Shown piece after piece: positions 45,370-56,110 of a DNA stretch of 64,000 nucleotides. Source of the stretch: Dermanyssus gallinae (taxonomy: Eukaryota; Arthropoda; Arachnida; Mesostigmata; Dermanyssidae). Below the pieces are notes generated by a model. The model did no database searches. It was not told the DNA's origin and saw only the letters and a program-made list of their open reading frames with translations. The position numbers were made by a program, and so were the translations under genes. How positions within the stretch are numbered: the first letter of the stretch is position 1; every line of letters starts with the position of its first letter. The stretch is taken from contig QVRM01006604.1 in the NCBI GenBank assembly GCA_003439945.1, forward strand, positions 62,001-126,000, read 5' to 3'.

Positions 45370-45592
45370 TGTAGTGTCTACGTACGGAACAATAAGGATA
45401 CTCACCGCTAGGGTTACCGGCTCAACCAACGCCGACGCCAGAATGACTTTTCAGTTTTATTTCATCCCAATCTGTACAACACTGTTGGCGCCCCCTGGTG
45501 GCACGTATTCCTCTGCCCCCTGGTGGCGCGCTTCTATCTATCTAATTCATCACGGATCATCGCTATCATCAATATCCATCTCATACACTACA
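45370..45592 (-). repeat. 5' LTR
   Basis: This is 223 bp with short inverted ends TGTAGTG and CACTACA. It contains a tandem duplication of a segment with CCCCCTGGTGGC, which is single in the other LTR. Transcription is expected to start here toward lower coordinates. Confidence 0.85.
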
Positions 45593-45597
45593 ATCGT

Positions 45598-45985
45598 CGA
45601 TAGGTGATTTCGCCGGAGAGCAACCACTACTATAGGCCACACCACAAAGCTCGGCTTAGCACATAGTATCACATGGCTATGTACTAGGTGCTACAGACGG
45701 CGCCAAATGCAGGATCAGCAAACAGCTAGGTGTCTATAGGTATTGGTCATTGGAGGTCAACAGGCGCGCGTGTTATTTGTATTTCTCAAACGTGTCATCA
45801 CTCCGACTCACCGAGCTGCAATGGGCGGCTGTTTGATAGCATCAGTAGTGGGTTGTATGATGTTGAGCACCAGAAACTCTATCTCATTCACACCAACTCT
45901 TTACGAACGCGCGTTTTGTAGACAACTTATGAGATGAGTCTTGATACGTGAAGGTGCTAACGAGTTTGACAATGCTCTAATCTAC
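45598..45985. other. Gene B intron 5, right part
   Basis: This is intron sequence between the LTR element and exon 6. Open frames at 45,730-45,937 show no family features. The frame of exon 6 is open back to 45,938, but an upstream TGA and phase arguments favour the acceptor at 45,991. Confidence 0.45.
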
Positions 45986-45991
45986 CGACAG

Positions 45992-46133
45992 CGTATAGAC
46001 ATGGGCGGACTTCACCCGGGCATACCGTACAACCTCGATGTCGCGCCATGTCGCACCTACAACGATAGTGAATATTTGGGCGACGCATTCAACACAACGT
46101 TTACAACACCGGAATGCGGACCACCTTGCTCAG
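45992..46133 (+). CDS. Gene B exon 6: second half of FN3-like module 3
   Basis: This 142-nt exon, phase 0 to 1, has acceptor TAATCTACCGACAG and donor TCAG|GTACGC. The peptide (RIDMGGLHPGIPYNLDVAPC, then TTFTTPECGPPCSG) has the strand-F Tyr (PYNLDV) and the TTP edge typical of fibronectin-III modules, plus Cys residues. The frame is also open upstream to 45,938; I chose this acceptor because it gives phase 0 and nearly the same length as the equivalent exon 8. There is no counterpart in arm A. Confidence 0.65.
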
Positions 46134-46153
46134 GTACGCCGGTAAACTAGTCA

Positions 46154-46335
46154 TTGGTCGTCATATTTTCTTGTTTGGGTGTTTTAATTACGTTTTTGAA
46201 CAAAAGTAGCACTTCTAAGCACGACTATATAAGCATACGTTTTACGAATGTTTTACGAATTTTATCTAAAGTGCTACTTTTGTTTAAAAATGCAATTAAA
46301 ACACCCAAACAAAAAAATAATACGACCAATTCTTA
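46154..46335. mobile_element. MITE-like element with long terminal inverted repeats
   Basis: ATTGGTCGT...TTTTCTTGTTTGGGTG at the left returns as its reverse complement (CACCCAAACAAAAAAATAATACGACCAAT) at the right. The inverted arms are about 60-70 bp, including AAAAGTAGCACTT. There is no coding capacity. It lies in the intron between exons 6 and 7 of gene B. Confidence 0.8.
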
Positions 46336-46362
46336 GCTTACCGACGTACCTCAGCCAGCTGA

Positions 46363-46497
46363 TTATTGGTCGTATTATTTTCTTGTTTGGGTGTTTTAAT
46401 TACATTTTTAAACAAAAGCAGCACTTCTAAGCATGGCTTTATAAGCATACGTTTTGCCTGAGTTGTGTTTACGAGTTCTATCTAAAGTGCTGTCAAA
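46363..46497. mobile_element. Truncated second copy of the same MITE-like element
   Basis: This starts ATTGGTCGTATTATTTTCTT and runs collinear with 46,154 onward (TTTGGGTGTTTTAATTAC, AAGCATACGTTTT), ending after AAAGTGCTGTC without the second arm. Confidence 0.75.
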
Positions 46498-46859
46498 CTG
46501 CAGACCACAGTAAGAACTCTTAATTTGTTGGCACCGCTTACTCGAGCATGGAAGTGTTTCGATCCCGCAGGTGACTACGAGAAACATTGACTACGTAACC
46601 TTCGTATGTTCAGAAGAATAGTTGATAGATGTTTCAACAACACTTAAAGTTCAAAGTTTGTTTTAGAGAGTTTTGGGCATGCATGATGCACATGTGTTAC
46701 TAGCAGCCTGCGTGACCAGTACGACACTAAACGCAGTCAAAATCTGACCTATGTCGGCCGTTCTATCTTGAGTTATTTATGAGAATAACCGCCTTATTAC
46801 CTAATACATCTAAGTCTTGTAACCATTGTGCATATTCATCGCTGCTTTTTTTTGGCAAG

Positions 46860-47029
46860 GTCTTGGTCCGATTACCAATGTCGTGGTTGATGCGCAGGAT
46901 GCTTCTGCTATTTTGAGCATAAACTCTACGTATGACGAGATTCTTAACGTTAAGTTCAACATCAAGCTTTGTCCGCCTTTCCAAACGGATTGCTTGCACT
47001 ATACTGTGCCACGTAATGGCACCGTAACG
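46860..47029 (+). CDS. Gene B exon 7: first half of FN3-like module 4
   Basis: This 170-nt exon, phase 1 to 0, has an acceptor with a T-rich tract (TTTTTTTTGGCAAG) and donor GTAACG|GTACGT. The peptide starts GLGPITNVVVDAQDASAIL and has the Cys pair KLCPP and DCLHY. It is the structural equivalent of exon 5 and of 59,813-59,985. The frame is fully open. The MITE at 46.15-46.5 kb lies in the preceding intron. Confidence 0.75.
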
Positions 47030-48800
47030 GTACGTGTTGTTTGAATGTATTTCCAAATGTCTCGGTACTAGTTGGGTTTCGTCACAATTATGTTCGTACT
47101 CTCGCTATTACGCCCGCAGTGGCAGTTTTCTAGTGTCACTATAGTACACCATCGCAAGGGGGCGCAATCAGGCACGCATTTTTGCCATTTGCGACCGGCA
47201 TAGACGTTAGCAGATTATAGATGCTACTGCCACGCGCCGAGTGTTTCGGCTATCTGCCTAGGCATTGATGCATTAGGAAATAACACGGCTTAGCACAGAA
47301 CCCAAGGAATGTGCCTTCTTTTGAAAATTCCCGCACAAGGTAGGGCAGTCTGTGCTAGGCTGCCGTAGACACGGTAATCTGCGGCCAACACTGCAACGTT
47401 GCTAACGTGTTCATTCCAACATTCTATACAGCGTAATTACAAGTAACGGCTTGAAATGGCGCGAAAGCTGTAACAATGCTAGAAATACAAAAAGTGGATT
47501 TTTTAGGGTTTTTGGGTTACGCAAGAAATAACAATGACGTTAGAGTCGCGGGCCACCTTCACACTCTGTGTCGTGGCTAACATGGTCAAGTATCGGGCTA
47601 AATATAGCCGTCGGCAGTTAATGGAACTGCAAATATCTAATTTTAAATAAATCAAAATCGACTTATTTTTCAAACTTTTGCAAAATGTAAATACGTTGAT
47701 ACAGTGTCACAAAAAATCGTGCGTTAAATTAGAAGTGCATTTTTTCAATTACTTAGAACCAGAAGACCGAATATGTCCAATCCACTTATCCTCGTGATGT
47801 CTGCTGATTACCCATTGATATATTTGTTAAATAACGTTAACCAGTGGCGCACCCTAGCCTTCTTTTGTCGACAAGGCTTTAACTATTTTTTTCTTATGTT
47901 CAGATTTGATGCGGGTCGTGAAACGTTTACTTAACCGGCAGGACTTTACTAGGGAAATACCTTAGCTACAAACTAGTTAAGAGGAAATAAAAGCCCCTGG
48001 TTGTGGCCCTATGAGCTATGACAAGTATAGTCTTATCTACGCGCCACAGCTATCGCAAGGATCCGTGAAGGGTACCATGCCGTCTAAATAACTAAGGAAT
48101 TGTGCCTGCGGTCACAGTTAGACTTAGAAAAGCTTCGACTTACAGTACGACAAATTCAGTGCAATCAGTCAGGTCGACCAACTTTTATATTAGCCAACAT
48201 ACCTAAGACATTGAGAACACAACGCTCATTATAGGACTGACTAATATATTAATTTGCTAGACAGCACATTGCTAGCGCCTTTATTTGATGACTCGAAACG
48301 AGTGTTTTATCAAGAGGCAGGTTGAATGATACTCGTTGAACGTCTGATTTAAGCTTTGCATTGGTTTTTGGTTGGTCTTTTATTATAGAAGTAAAGACGA
48401 AGGAATTAGCAAGACACGTACAAGAAGATAGCTAGGCAGTGGGTTTGAAACCCGAATTCGGCTTTGCTGCTAGCGGCACACAAAGATTACGTAGCATCGG
48501 GATGACCCGACATGAAGCGCCCCGTTTTAAGCCCCTTCGTTTGGCGCACCAATCTAGGGCATACTCCTAAGCTCTTCTCAAGATATCTAACATTAATCGT
48601 CTCCGAAAGATGACGGTAATGTCTCGACAAGCTACAGCAGCGTTAGACTCTTTTCAGAACTCGTACGGCCTTCTTAGATATATCAACTAAGCTTGTGGCG
48701 TTGAAGAAGAGATTACCGCCGGCGTAGTAATAGCCGGTTTACCATAAAACCTTTCATAGTGATGTCACTTAGAGGGTGCTGCAAGCCTCTAAACGAGTGA
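47030..48800. other. Gene B intron 7, left part: nothing recognised
   Basis: I see no exon, element or RNA gene here. A short sequence near 48,430-48,480 (TAGCTAGGCAGTGGGTTTGA) faintly resembles a tRNA-like head. Confidence 0.4.
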
Positions 48801-48802
48801 CA

Positions 48803-49209
48803 CTAAAACGACATTATGATGTCTACTATGACATTTGTTAGGTACATTGTAAAACTTGTGGTAGTATACACATGACTGTTCCGTATGCAAATATACATCG
48901 AGGACAATCTCCTTTCCGATGTACTCATGATAAAATAATACGCTAATGGGATCCCTCCATTAGAGCGAGACTCCCTAGCGAAGTCACTTCTGGGCATGAC
49001 GCTGCGTGGTACCTGGCGCAAAAGTCTCCGCACCTACTGCAAATACAGGTATCACACGGGACATGAAAACCTAATGTTTCGCAGAGAATGTGGTGATACC
49101 TATGAACCGCAAAACGTGTTACTATATGTCTATTGGTCCTGTTAAGTCCCTTCCATGTGTCGTTGGTCATTGCACCCGTATCATAGAATTCAGGGTCGAT
49201 ATCTGCCAT
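48803..49209 (-). mobile_element. LINE 3' fragment with C-terminal zinc tail
   Basis: The minus-strand frame (YDTGAMTNDTWKGLNRT, then HRYHHILCETLGFH and CICSRCGDFCARYHAASCPE) matches the end of the LINE at 50.4-54.5 kb (YGTAAMTSTEWRGSE, FHHVLCNVEGFH, CQCKQCWSKCDRYHAAVCP). It is a separate copy of that family, truncated at its 5' side at a hairpin (49,226-49,269). Confidence 0.75.
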
Positions 49210-49225
49210 CTTCCGCTCCCATAAG

Positions 49226-49269
49226 CTAGAATTAAAAACATTTTTTAAGGAGGCCGTTTTTAATTCTAG
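49226..49269. repeat. 14-bp perfect inverted repeat
   Basis: CTAGAATTAAAAAC (49,226-49,239) pairs with GTTTTTAATTCTAG (49,256-49,269) over a 16-nt loop. It marks the 5' border of the LINE fragment. Confidence 0.8.
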
Positions 49270-49375
49270 ACTATCCTCCGTCCCCTACGGGCTTGGAACT
49301 TAACCTGAGGTATATCTTCAAAGCTAATGAACTTTAAACTAAAACGACAAGAGCTTTTGCATCGGTTATTTTTAG

Positions 49376-49514
49376 GTTACCACTGTAACCTTTCTGGTAC
49401 CACAGCGGCTCTACACGGCGACTATAACACCTTTGCACAATGGAGATGGAATACAGACTGGGCCGAAATTTGTAGTGGCGTTTGCCACGCGAGCCTGTAA
49501 AGACAAATGCCCAG
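49376..49514 (+). CDS. Gene B exon 8: second half of FN3-like module 4
   Basis: This 139-nt exon, phase 0 to 1, has acceptor TTATTTTTAG and donor CCAG|GTATGA. The peptide (VTTVTFLVPQRLYTATITPL, then FVVAFATRACKDKCPG) aligns with exon 6 (GIPYNLDVAPC ... FNTTFTTPECGPPCSG). It completes the module begun in exon 7. The 2.3-kb intron before it holds a LINE 3' fragment on the opposite strand. Confidence 0.7.
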
Positions 49515-49583
49515 GTATGACACGTCTTCTAGAGGATTGTGGTGTGCCACAAATTAACATACCAGCAGGAATAAAAAGGGTTC

Positions 49584-49585
<2 letters not shown>

Positions 49586-49614
<29 letters not shown>
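49586..49614. repeat. (AT)n array in gene B intron 8
   Basis: About 29 bp of AT dinucleotides just downstream of exon 8. Confidence 0.9.
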
Positions 49615-49658
49615 CTTAACGCCCCTCTAATGAAAAAAGTGAGGTAAGCATGATTTTA

Positions 49659-49659
49659 C

Positions 49660-49716
<57 letters not shown>
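49659..49716. repeat. (AT)n array adjoining the exon 9 acceptor
   Basis: About 58 bp of AT dinucleotides end 15 nt before the acceptor of exon 9, leaving TTTTTATTTTCAAG as the whole pyrimidine tract. Confidence 0.9.
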
Positions 49717-49721
<5 letters not shown>

Positions 49722-49731
49722 TATTTTCAAG

Positions 49732-49895
49732 TCTCTGAGTTCTCAAACGGTGCAGACGTGTTCGTGTGTGGCTCTTGGAAAGTACCGCTAAATTCTAGAA
49801 TTTTGCGTGGAAATCCATGTGCATCAGTGAGCATAACATCGTTGAGACCATCGAAGTCGATTAGCGTGAACATCTGTAGTGTGCCTCGGAACTAA
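49732..49895 (+). CDS. Gene B exon 9: terminal exon with stop codon
   Basis: Acceptor TTTTTATTTTCAAG directly follows an (AT)n array. The exon starts in phase 1 and is open for 54 codons to TAA at 49,893-49,895. The peptide has three Cys (FVCGSW, NPCASV, NICSV) and no clear second half-module, so it reads as a C-terminal tail. It closes the nine-exon frame exactly. An alternative is that this is another first-half exon whose donor I missed, but the in-frame stop makes a terminal exon more likely. No canonical polyadenylation signal was recognised just downstream. Confidence 0.6.
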
Positions 49896-50377
49896 TTCGT
49901 GTAAAGCAGTGTCGACTTGAATAGTCATCATCATTACTCACCTCTGCCTGCATCATCTTCACTTCTCACTACTACCTTCTCTAGCTGTATGACTATCTCG
50001 TATCGAGCATTACCCTACTATCATTACATTCATTATTGCCAGCTTTGTTTTACTCGCATCCCCACATCCACCGTTAACCTTATTGAAGCCACCCCATCCG
50101 TCATCATTATGACCATCGTCGTGTGTTACAGGCCTTATAATACTCACCATCAGCAGCATCAACTTATTCTCTCTTCATCAGCTCTACCTCACTATTACTT
50201 CAGTCTACTCACTATCGCCAGTTATCATCGCGACTCTCATGATCGACGCCGCCGTTGTCACTACCTCCCTTCGGATACCACTACCAAATTGAATGCGAAC
50301 TACAGACCGGTCTGCCACTGCATGGTAAACAAACGGTATCTTGTTTGTAAACAGACGCGGCGTAGTAGTAGCTAGCT
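49896..50377. other. Gene B 3' flank, CAT/ACT-rich
   Basis: This starts after the gene B stop and is rich in CATCA and ACTA motifs. That yields a 152-codon open frame (49,917-50,375) of His, Tyr and Ser with no protein features, most likely low-complexity sequence. It may include the 5' leader of the LINE that follows. Confidence 0.4.
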
Positions 50378-51753
50378 ATGTCGGTGCAACGGACGCCAAC
50401 AAAAGAGCAGATGGTGCAACGTGACAAACCTGCGTACGTGCAAGTGAATAGAGCTGCGCATGGACGCGTTGATGAATCAATCAGCAATGCGGGCGGTCCG
50501 GCTCACCGCTCAAAGGCGGGATGTGGGAAGCGCGCCGCATCGAGTCCTATGGAAGACTTTCGCAGCAAGGATATGCGTGTGTCGCAGGCTTTTGCTGAAA
50601 CCTCTAGCGAGACAACCGGAGATATCCGAGACGGTGAAGAGATACCGGACGAAGCGGGTTTTTTTTACAACGGTGACCCGCTCCAGGTGATTTCGTGCGC
50701 CGAAAGTTGTCGTGGCGAAGCAAGAGGCAGAAATCTTTTCGACGGAGGCCAATTTCCTGGAGCTCCATTTTAATGATGTATGCGACTTTATCGCTAAACA
50801 CATCAAAGAAAAGATGGAAGAATCCCGTTTCACAAGGAGTAGGAAACTTGTAATTGTTTTTGAGGCCGAAAAAGATATAGCTACGCTACTATCGCTGCAA
50901 GAGTTAGCCAACATAAAGGTGTCAGCGAGGATCAGTGGAGGACGATCCACAGTGAAGGGAAAATATCTGGTGTGCATCCATCAATATCGGAGGCTACAAT
51001 ATTGGCTGCTCTGAAGCCTTTTGGGGTTTCCGAAGCGATAAGGGTAAAAACTAAAGGCGCGAAGAGCAGGTTATTCTGACCTTCGCGGGTGGAGATTTTA
51101 CAGCAGAGTTTCGGTTAGGGTTAAAACGGCACGGCGTTGTCTTATATCGAGAGTCCATGCGATGCTTTAAGTGTTACAGCATGGATCACTTTGCAGCAAA
51201 CTGCAAACTTTCTACACAGAGATGCAGAAGGTGTGATTCTACGGTGCACCTGAGGAAGGATTGCAAGGCCCAGGCTCTATAGAGTCTGTGTTTTAGTGAA
51301 CATTAAGCCACATGGGGCTCATGTCCACATAGGCTAAAGCGTATGGAATTGTTACCAAAATCGTCCCAAAACCGCATTATCAAGCGCTCAGATGCCCGGC
51401 TGGTACCACTCTGCACGCCTGTGAGCCACATACAGGCCTCTGACAACTTCTCAAGGCGCACTTGGTCCTCCGTAGTGAGAAACGGAATCAAGATAAACGA
51501 GGCGACGCTCAAACCTCAACGACCTGAACCAGAACGGGACCCAGCAGCAACCAGTGCCCCACTTGAAATGACCGGACATAAACTGAGTGACCAGCAAGTG
51601 CCGCTACCGAGAGAGGCGGATATAGTGCAACAGGTGATTGCGACGATTATACCGGGGTTAACGGATATCATCGTGCAGACGGTGGCTAGGGCCATTCAGT
51701 GCCCCGTTAGCTCCCTCACCTATGCTGCAACAACCCACGACCATCAACGCTGA
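50378..51753 (+). pseudogene. gag-like ORF1 of the 50.4-kb LINE
   Basis: The N-terminus (MSVQRTPTKEQMVQRDKPAY) is disordered. After a shift the segment 50,712-50,985 (EIFSTEANFLELHFNDVCDF) continues as a helical gag region. Two zinc knuckles, CFKCYSMDHFAANC and CRRCDSTVHLRKDC, lie at about 51,163-51,270. A C-terminal frame (51,343-51,753) follows. At least three frame breaks are present. Confidence 0.75.
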
Positions 51754-53164
51754 TAGGACCCAACCTACACGGGAGAACAGAAGCGCAGATCATGTATTGT
51801 CATCTTCATCACGTTTCAAATCAACCTGAGTTCCGAAGACAACAGTGAACAGGCCGCACGCGTGCGAGAACCAGCAGATCCAGCAAGATAATAATACGTT
51901 TGGAGACATAGTGAATGCAGGTATTCAGATAGCGATGTGGAATTGCGAGGAGAGGGGGTGTTAGACTTGCTCAGGGACGATGCGTACAAAGGGGTAGACG
52001 TCCTCATTTTGACGGAGACCTGGGCACGAGAGCAGTTTAATATTCGGGGTTCTATAGATACCATGCGCTGGCATCGTGTAAAAAGGGTCCGGGTAAGCCG
52101 ATAATCATAGAAGGAGATTTAAACGCGAGATTAGACAGGATTGACTCGGAACGAACGGTGGCCTCGCTACTGGAGGAGATCGGCTGTTAATAGGGCAAAT
52201 GTGTGCACATATGGATGCCACTCCGAGACATCATTTATTGATATATTTGCAACCGATATAGACAGAAGGGACATACTATTTACAGGGGACGACAATCCTT
52301 TACAGGAAGGTGCGGGACATAGAAAACATATACCTATGGGCATCCGGGTGAAAATTTGAGGCAATGTTCAAGAACGAGGAAGGAGGGAAAGCTCAAGAAG
52401 GAAGCTTAACGGCAACGCTCTTTTACAAGGACTTAGCGGGGTACTTTCGGTGCCAGGGGTAATCCAGGTAGATTCCTATGCACCCAGTCTGGTAGGCTTA
52501 TTGAGGTCTGCGATGCTGCCGCCACAGGAGAGAAGCGAAAGACCCTGGTTTAATGAAAGGTGCAGGGCAGCCAAGCAAGCTAGTAGGATGACGCGAGAAT
52601 ATGTAAAGACCGTCCCGTTAATGAGGCCGTTGGCAGTGTTGGTTAAACGGTTGGTTAAGAAAGCGTATAAGGAGGAGAAGAAAAAGCACTGGGAAAAGAA
52701 AGAGTGGGTAGCAATAAGGGAGGCTAACAAACGTCCACATACATGGCTGAAGCGGAAGGGGAGAAGACAGTGTTCTCTAGAGACGGGTAGGTTAGTCGAA
52801 CATTTTAGGCGAATATTGGCCGGGTCGGACACAACCCCAAAAACGCCGATGGAATACGAAGGCCCGTAGGATCAGACAACAGAGAAAGCGAGGGTTTTGA
52901 TAAGGAGCGAAATCTCACTTAGGGAAGTGATAGAAGCAATAGACAGAGTGCACGGGAATGACTTGATAAGAAATGAACACATGAAAGATACTCTAATTCT
53001 CGCACCATGCTGGCAGGCCTTATTCAATGAATGTTTAAACAAGGGGCCAAATTAAATTCCAGAGGTCTGGAGGAAAGCGACTTTAATTCCAAATGGAAGG
53101 GGAGTAGAAACTGACCCAGAAGCTTGGAGGCGAATAACAATTTAGGTGTCCGTATACAATATTC

Positions 53165-54460
53165 TTGGGAATAATAGCTAGGAGACTGGGGTCGTTCTTG
53201 GAGCAGCGGGCGGTAATACCGGAGGAGCAGCATGGATTTAGGAAAGAAAAATCAACTTACTCAGCAATTTGGGAGATGCTAGAAGCAATCTGGGAAACGC
53301 TGCCCAGGCCGAGGAGTTGTATATATGCGGTGTTTGTAGATTTAAAGGCAGCGTTTGACATAGCACCAAGGGATAAATGGCTGAAGAGCTGGCAAAATCG
53401 GGAGTGCCAGGAACAGTTCTGAGGTTACTTATGAATATGTTAAAACAGAACACGGTGCTGATTGATAACGGGGTAGGTTTTGCGGGGGAGGTGGCTCAAA
53501 CCACAGGTGTCGCACAGGGCGATGGACTGAGCCCATTGCTGTTTTCCGTATTTTGGGCGGACTACCAGAGCGGATAAGGGCTGGCTGGACCCACGAGTGG
53601 GCCAGGATCTTACTGTACGCTGATGATGTAGTCATCTTTGGTGGCAGCTTTTTTAAAGTGAAACAAGCCATGGATCGACTAGTTACATTCATGGATGAGA
53701 AGGGCCTGAAGGTAAACTGGAGAAAAACAAGCTATGAAATTCCGAACGGGCGGCCGTATGGTCAGGGGTGACGTACTAGAAATCAGGGAAACAGAAATAA
53801 AGTTAGTAACAAATGTTCATACCTAGGCATAATCTTATCAACAAGCGGTAGCAGTTTTCGATCACACATCCAGGAGAGGGTCAGGAAAACTACCATCGTA
53901 GCTGCGGCAATTTAACGTCCACATATGCTTTCAGTTCATGCAGCAATTGCTCTTTCGGGATACAGATAGTACCCATAGCCGCATATCCACTAATATAGGA
54001 TAAGTTGGGAGCAGGCGAATTGCGTTTAATTGATGGGGTGAGGTTTTTCTTTTTAAAGAGGGTTTTTGCGCTATCCAATACATGCAGGAATAGAATTGTT
54101 TACGTCTTGGAGTGTGGCCCGCTGCTGACGGAAACCCTACAAAAACGAAGTAATCTGACGAAAATGTGCGCCTTTGAAGTTTATATGCGGAACTGGTAAA
54201 CCAAAATTAGTGAGGTGGACTTAGGTATTTATGGAACAGCAGCAATGACGAGCACTGAATGGCGGGGTAGCGAGGTGAAAGATCGACATCTAACTACGGC
54301 CTTTGCAGCTTACGGATTTCATCACGTTCTGTGCAACGTGGAGGGTTTTCATGAACCACAGGATGAATGTCAATGCAAACAATGCTGGAGCAAATGTGAT
54401 CGATACCACGCCGCGGTGTGCCCGGCGGTTAGATCTATAGCAGAACTAGCAACACGCTAG
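53165..54460 (+). pseudogene. Reverse transcriptase and C-terminal tail of the 50.4-kb LINE
   Basis: Motifs in order: QHGFRKEKSTYSAIWEMLEA, AVFVDLKAAFDIAP, then in a second frame TGVAQGDGLSPLLFSV, and in a third LLYADDVVIFGG (catalytic YADD kept). After a gap, a 54,215-54,460 frame carries HHVLCNVEGFHEPQDECQC and CWSKCDRYHAAVCP, a likely zinc-binding tail. At least three shifts make it inactive. The upstream frame 52,450-52,869 (PPQERSERPWFNERCRAAKQ) is the pre-polymerase linker. Confidence 0.8.
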
Positions 54461-54751
54461 ATTGTTGGTGTCTCAAAACATTTTGATGTAACATAAGCAC
54501 ATTTACCCAGTTTGAATGTTAATAAAACAAATCATATTTTTTTTCTAAGTAATAATGTGCCCTCAGGAAAGTGACAACGCAGACAAACCAAATAAGTATC
54601 AGGGGTACTACTGGCGACAAAGTAACTTTTCAACCGTTTGGCAAATACATATTTTCACATTCGAAGTTTAACCTACTAGAAAACTAACAACGCTTTCCCA
54701 GGAGTCGAAACAAGCAGCAACCAAAATACCGCAGCCCGAAATGCCTGAAGC

Positions 54752-54990
<239 letters not shown>

Positions 54991-55149
54991 TAATGACACT
55001 CTCTGTGGGAGGAACATGGTCGAACTTGTCTCCGCTGTGGCCTCGAAGAGCTTATTCCCAGGTTTTTTGTTGTCTGTTTGAGCGTATCGTTGTCCCAAAC
55101 GCCAGATTACTTGAGACCAAACGCCATTACAACGTGGTCCTCAAGAAGA

Positions 55150-56110
55150 TGCGCGTATAGACGCCGTTTGTGCATCTCCCGTTAGTGAATGATGTGGCCG
55201 ACGCCCGCGCTGGCTAGTGCACGATAGCCGAGGGCGTACGTGTCAGCGACAGTGACGGCCCACGCCAGCGGCTGATTATGGTCCCAGTCCCGGCTGGTAA
55301 GGCCACCCGGTCGGCGCTTGTTGTTCCTGTGCAGTCTACCAGGCCCCAGCGTGACGCGGCAGCCGGTCTGTCTGAAAGCGCGCCCCAGGATGTCATTGAC
55401 GACATCGTGGCGGCCCTGCGTAAGCCCAGCCAGCTTACAGCATGGCAATATCAAGTCTGAGGCCATTTGCGGCACGGTTTCTGGTCATCAGCCAGCTTAC
55501 TACATCAAAGTCGCAGGCCGACAGAAGAGTTAAGTGTGTAGTCTAAGCGACGATTTGATCCTACCCCTTCTGCATAGTGACCTGTTCCTTAGAAAGACGA
55601 CCAGACTGCCGCGAGTCCCAGATCCGAACGGCGTATTGTTGATGTCTGTTGAGTCCGCCGACAGTGACGACCACTGCAGAGGCGCAGTTATGCGACGAGG
55701 CAAGGAAGGAGCGGGCACGGCAAGGTGCGTGGCCCAGCGAATGCCCATTTCACTCCGTCGAACCGATAGGCTTGCCTGCGTCCATGCCTTATCATTGAGC
55801 GTCATTCCAAGGATATTTTCTAAGGCTCTTCTCATTCCCTTTTCGACCAGTGCCGGGCCGATCATGTCGGGGAACACCGCTGTACCTAGCAGGTCCAGTT
55901 CACACCGATCCTTCACAAGGATGCCTGGTTGTTTGCTGTTCAATTCTGCAATCACCTGCTGTCTCTTTTCGTCCTTGAAACCTTGTTGGATTAGCTTGCA
56001 TTTACTTGGGTTAAGCTTTAGGCCGCTCTACTGCTCGAACGCTCTGAGATGGGATAGAGGACCGGGGCGTACTTGGACACCTCTGTCAAAAATAATAACT
56101 ATAATATTTA
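55150..56110 (-). mobile_element. Fragment of an endonuclease-type non-LTR retroelement
   Basis: Minus-strand frames read CKLIQQGFKDEKRQQ, then LENILGMTLNDKAWTQASLS (55,955-55,530), a conserved post-polymerase segment. After a gap come DVVNDILGRAFRQTGCRVTL, RRPGGLTSRDWDH and VADTYALGYRALASAGVGH (55,475-55,182), the degraded nuclease domain related to KRPDG...VFDLLAPS at 8.4 kb. It is thus a second, rearranged member of the family seen at 5.8-8.9 kb. Confidence 0.65.

Larger units (their letters stand above)
41247..45597 (-). mobile_element. Ty3/Gypsy-type LTR retrotransposon with 5-bp target duplication
   Basis: ATCGT precedes the left LTR (41,247-41,251) and follows the right LTR (45,593-45,597). 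The coding order on the minus strand is gag, zinc knuckle, protease, reverse transcriptase, RNase H, integrase, which defines the Ty3/Gypsy type. No envelope frame is present. The element lies in the intron between exons 5 and 6 of gene B, antisense to the gene. Several disabling changes make it non-autonomous (listed under the coding entries). Confidence 0.92.
50378..54470 (+). mobile_element. Decayed two-ORF LINE with C-terminal zinc tail
   Basis: In order on the plus strand: gag-like ORF1 (50,378-51,750), endonuclease remnant (about 51,900-52,340; IIEGDLNARLDRI near 52,110), a linker region (52,450-52,869), reverse transcriptase (53,165-53,771) and a Cys/His tail (54,215-54,460). Each domain is intact for 60-140 codons, then shifts. 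The 48.8-49.2 kb fragment belongs to the same family. Confidence 0.8.

Noticed and set aside
49917..50375. 152-codon open frame rich in His, Tyr and Ser
   Set aside because: It arises from CAT/ACT-rich low-complexity DNA, has no signal peptide, domain or splice context, and lies between a stop codon and a retroelement.
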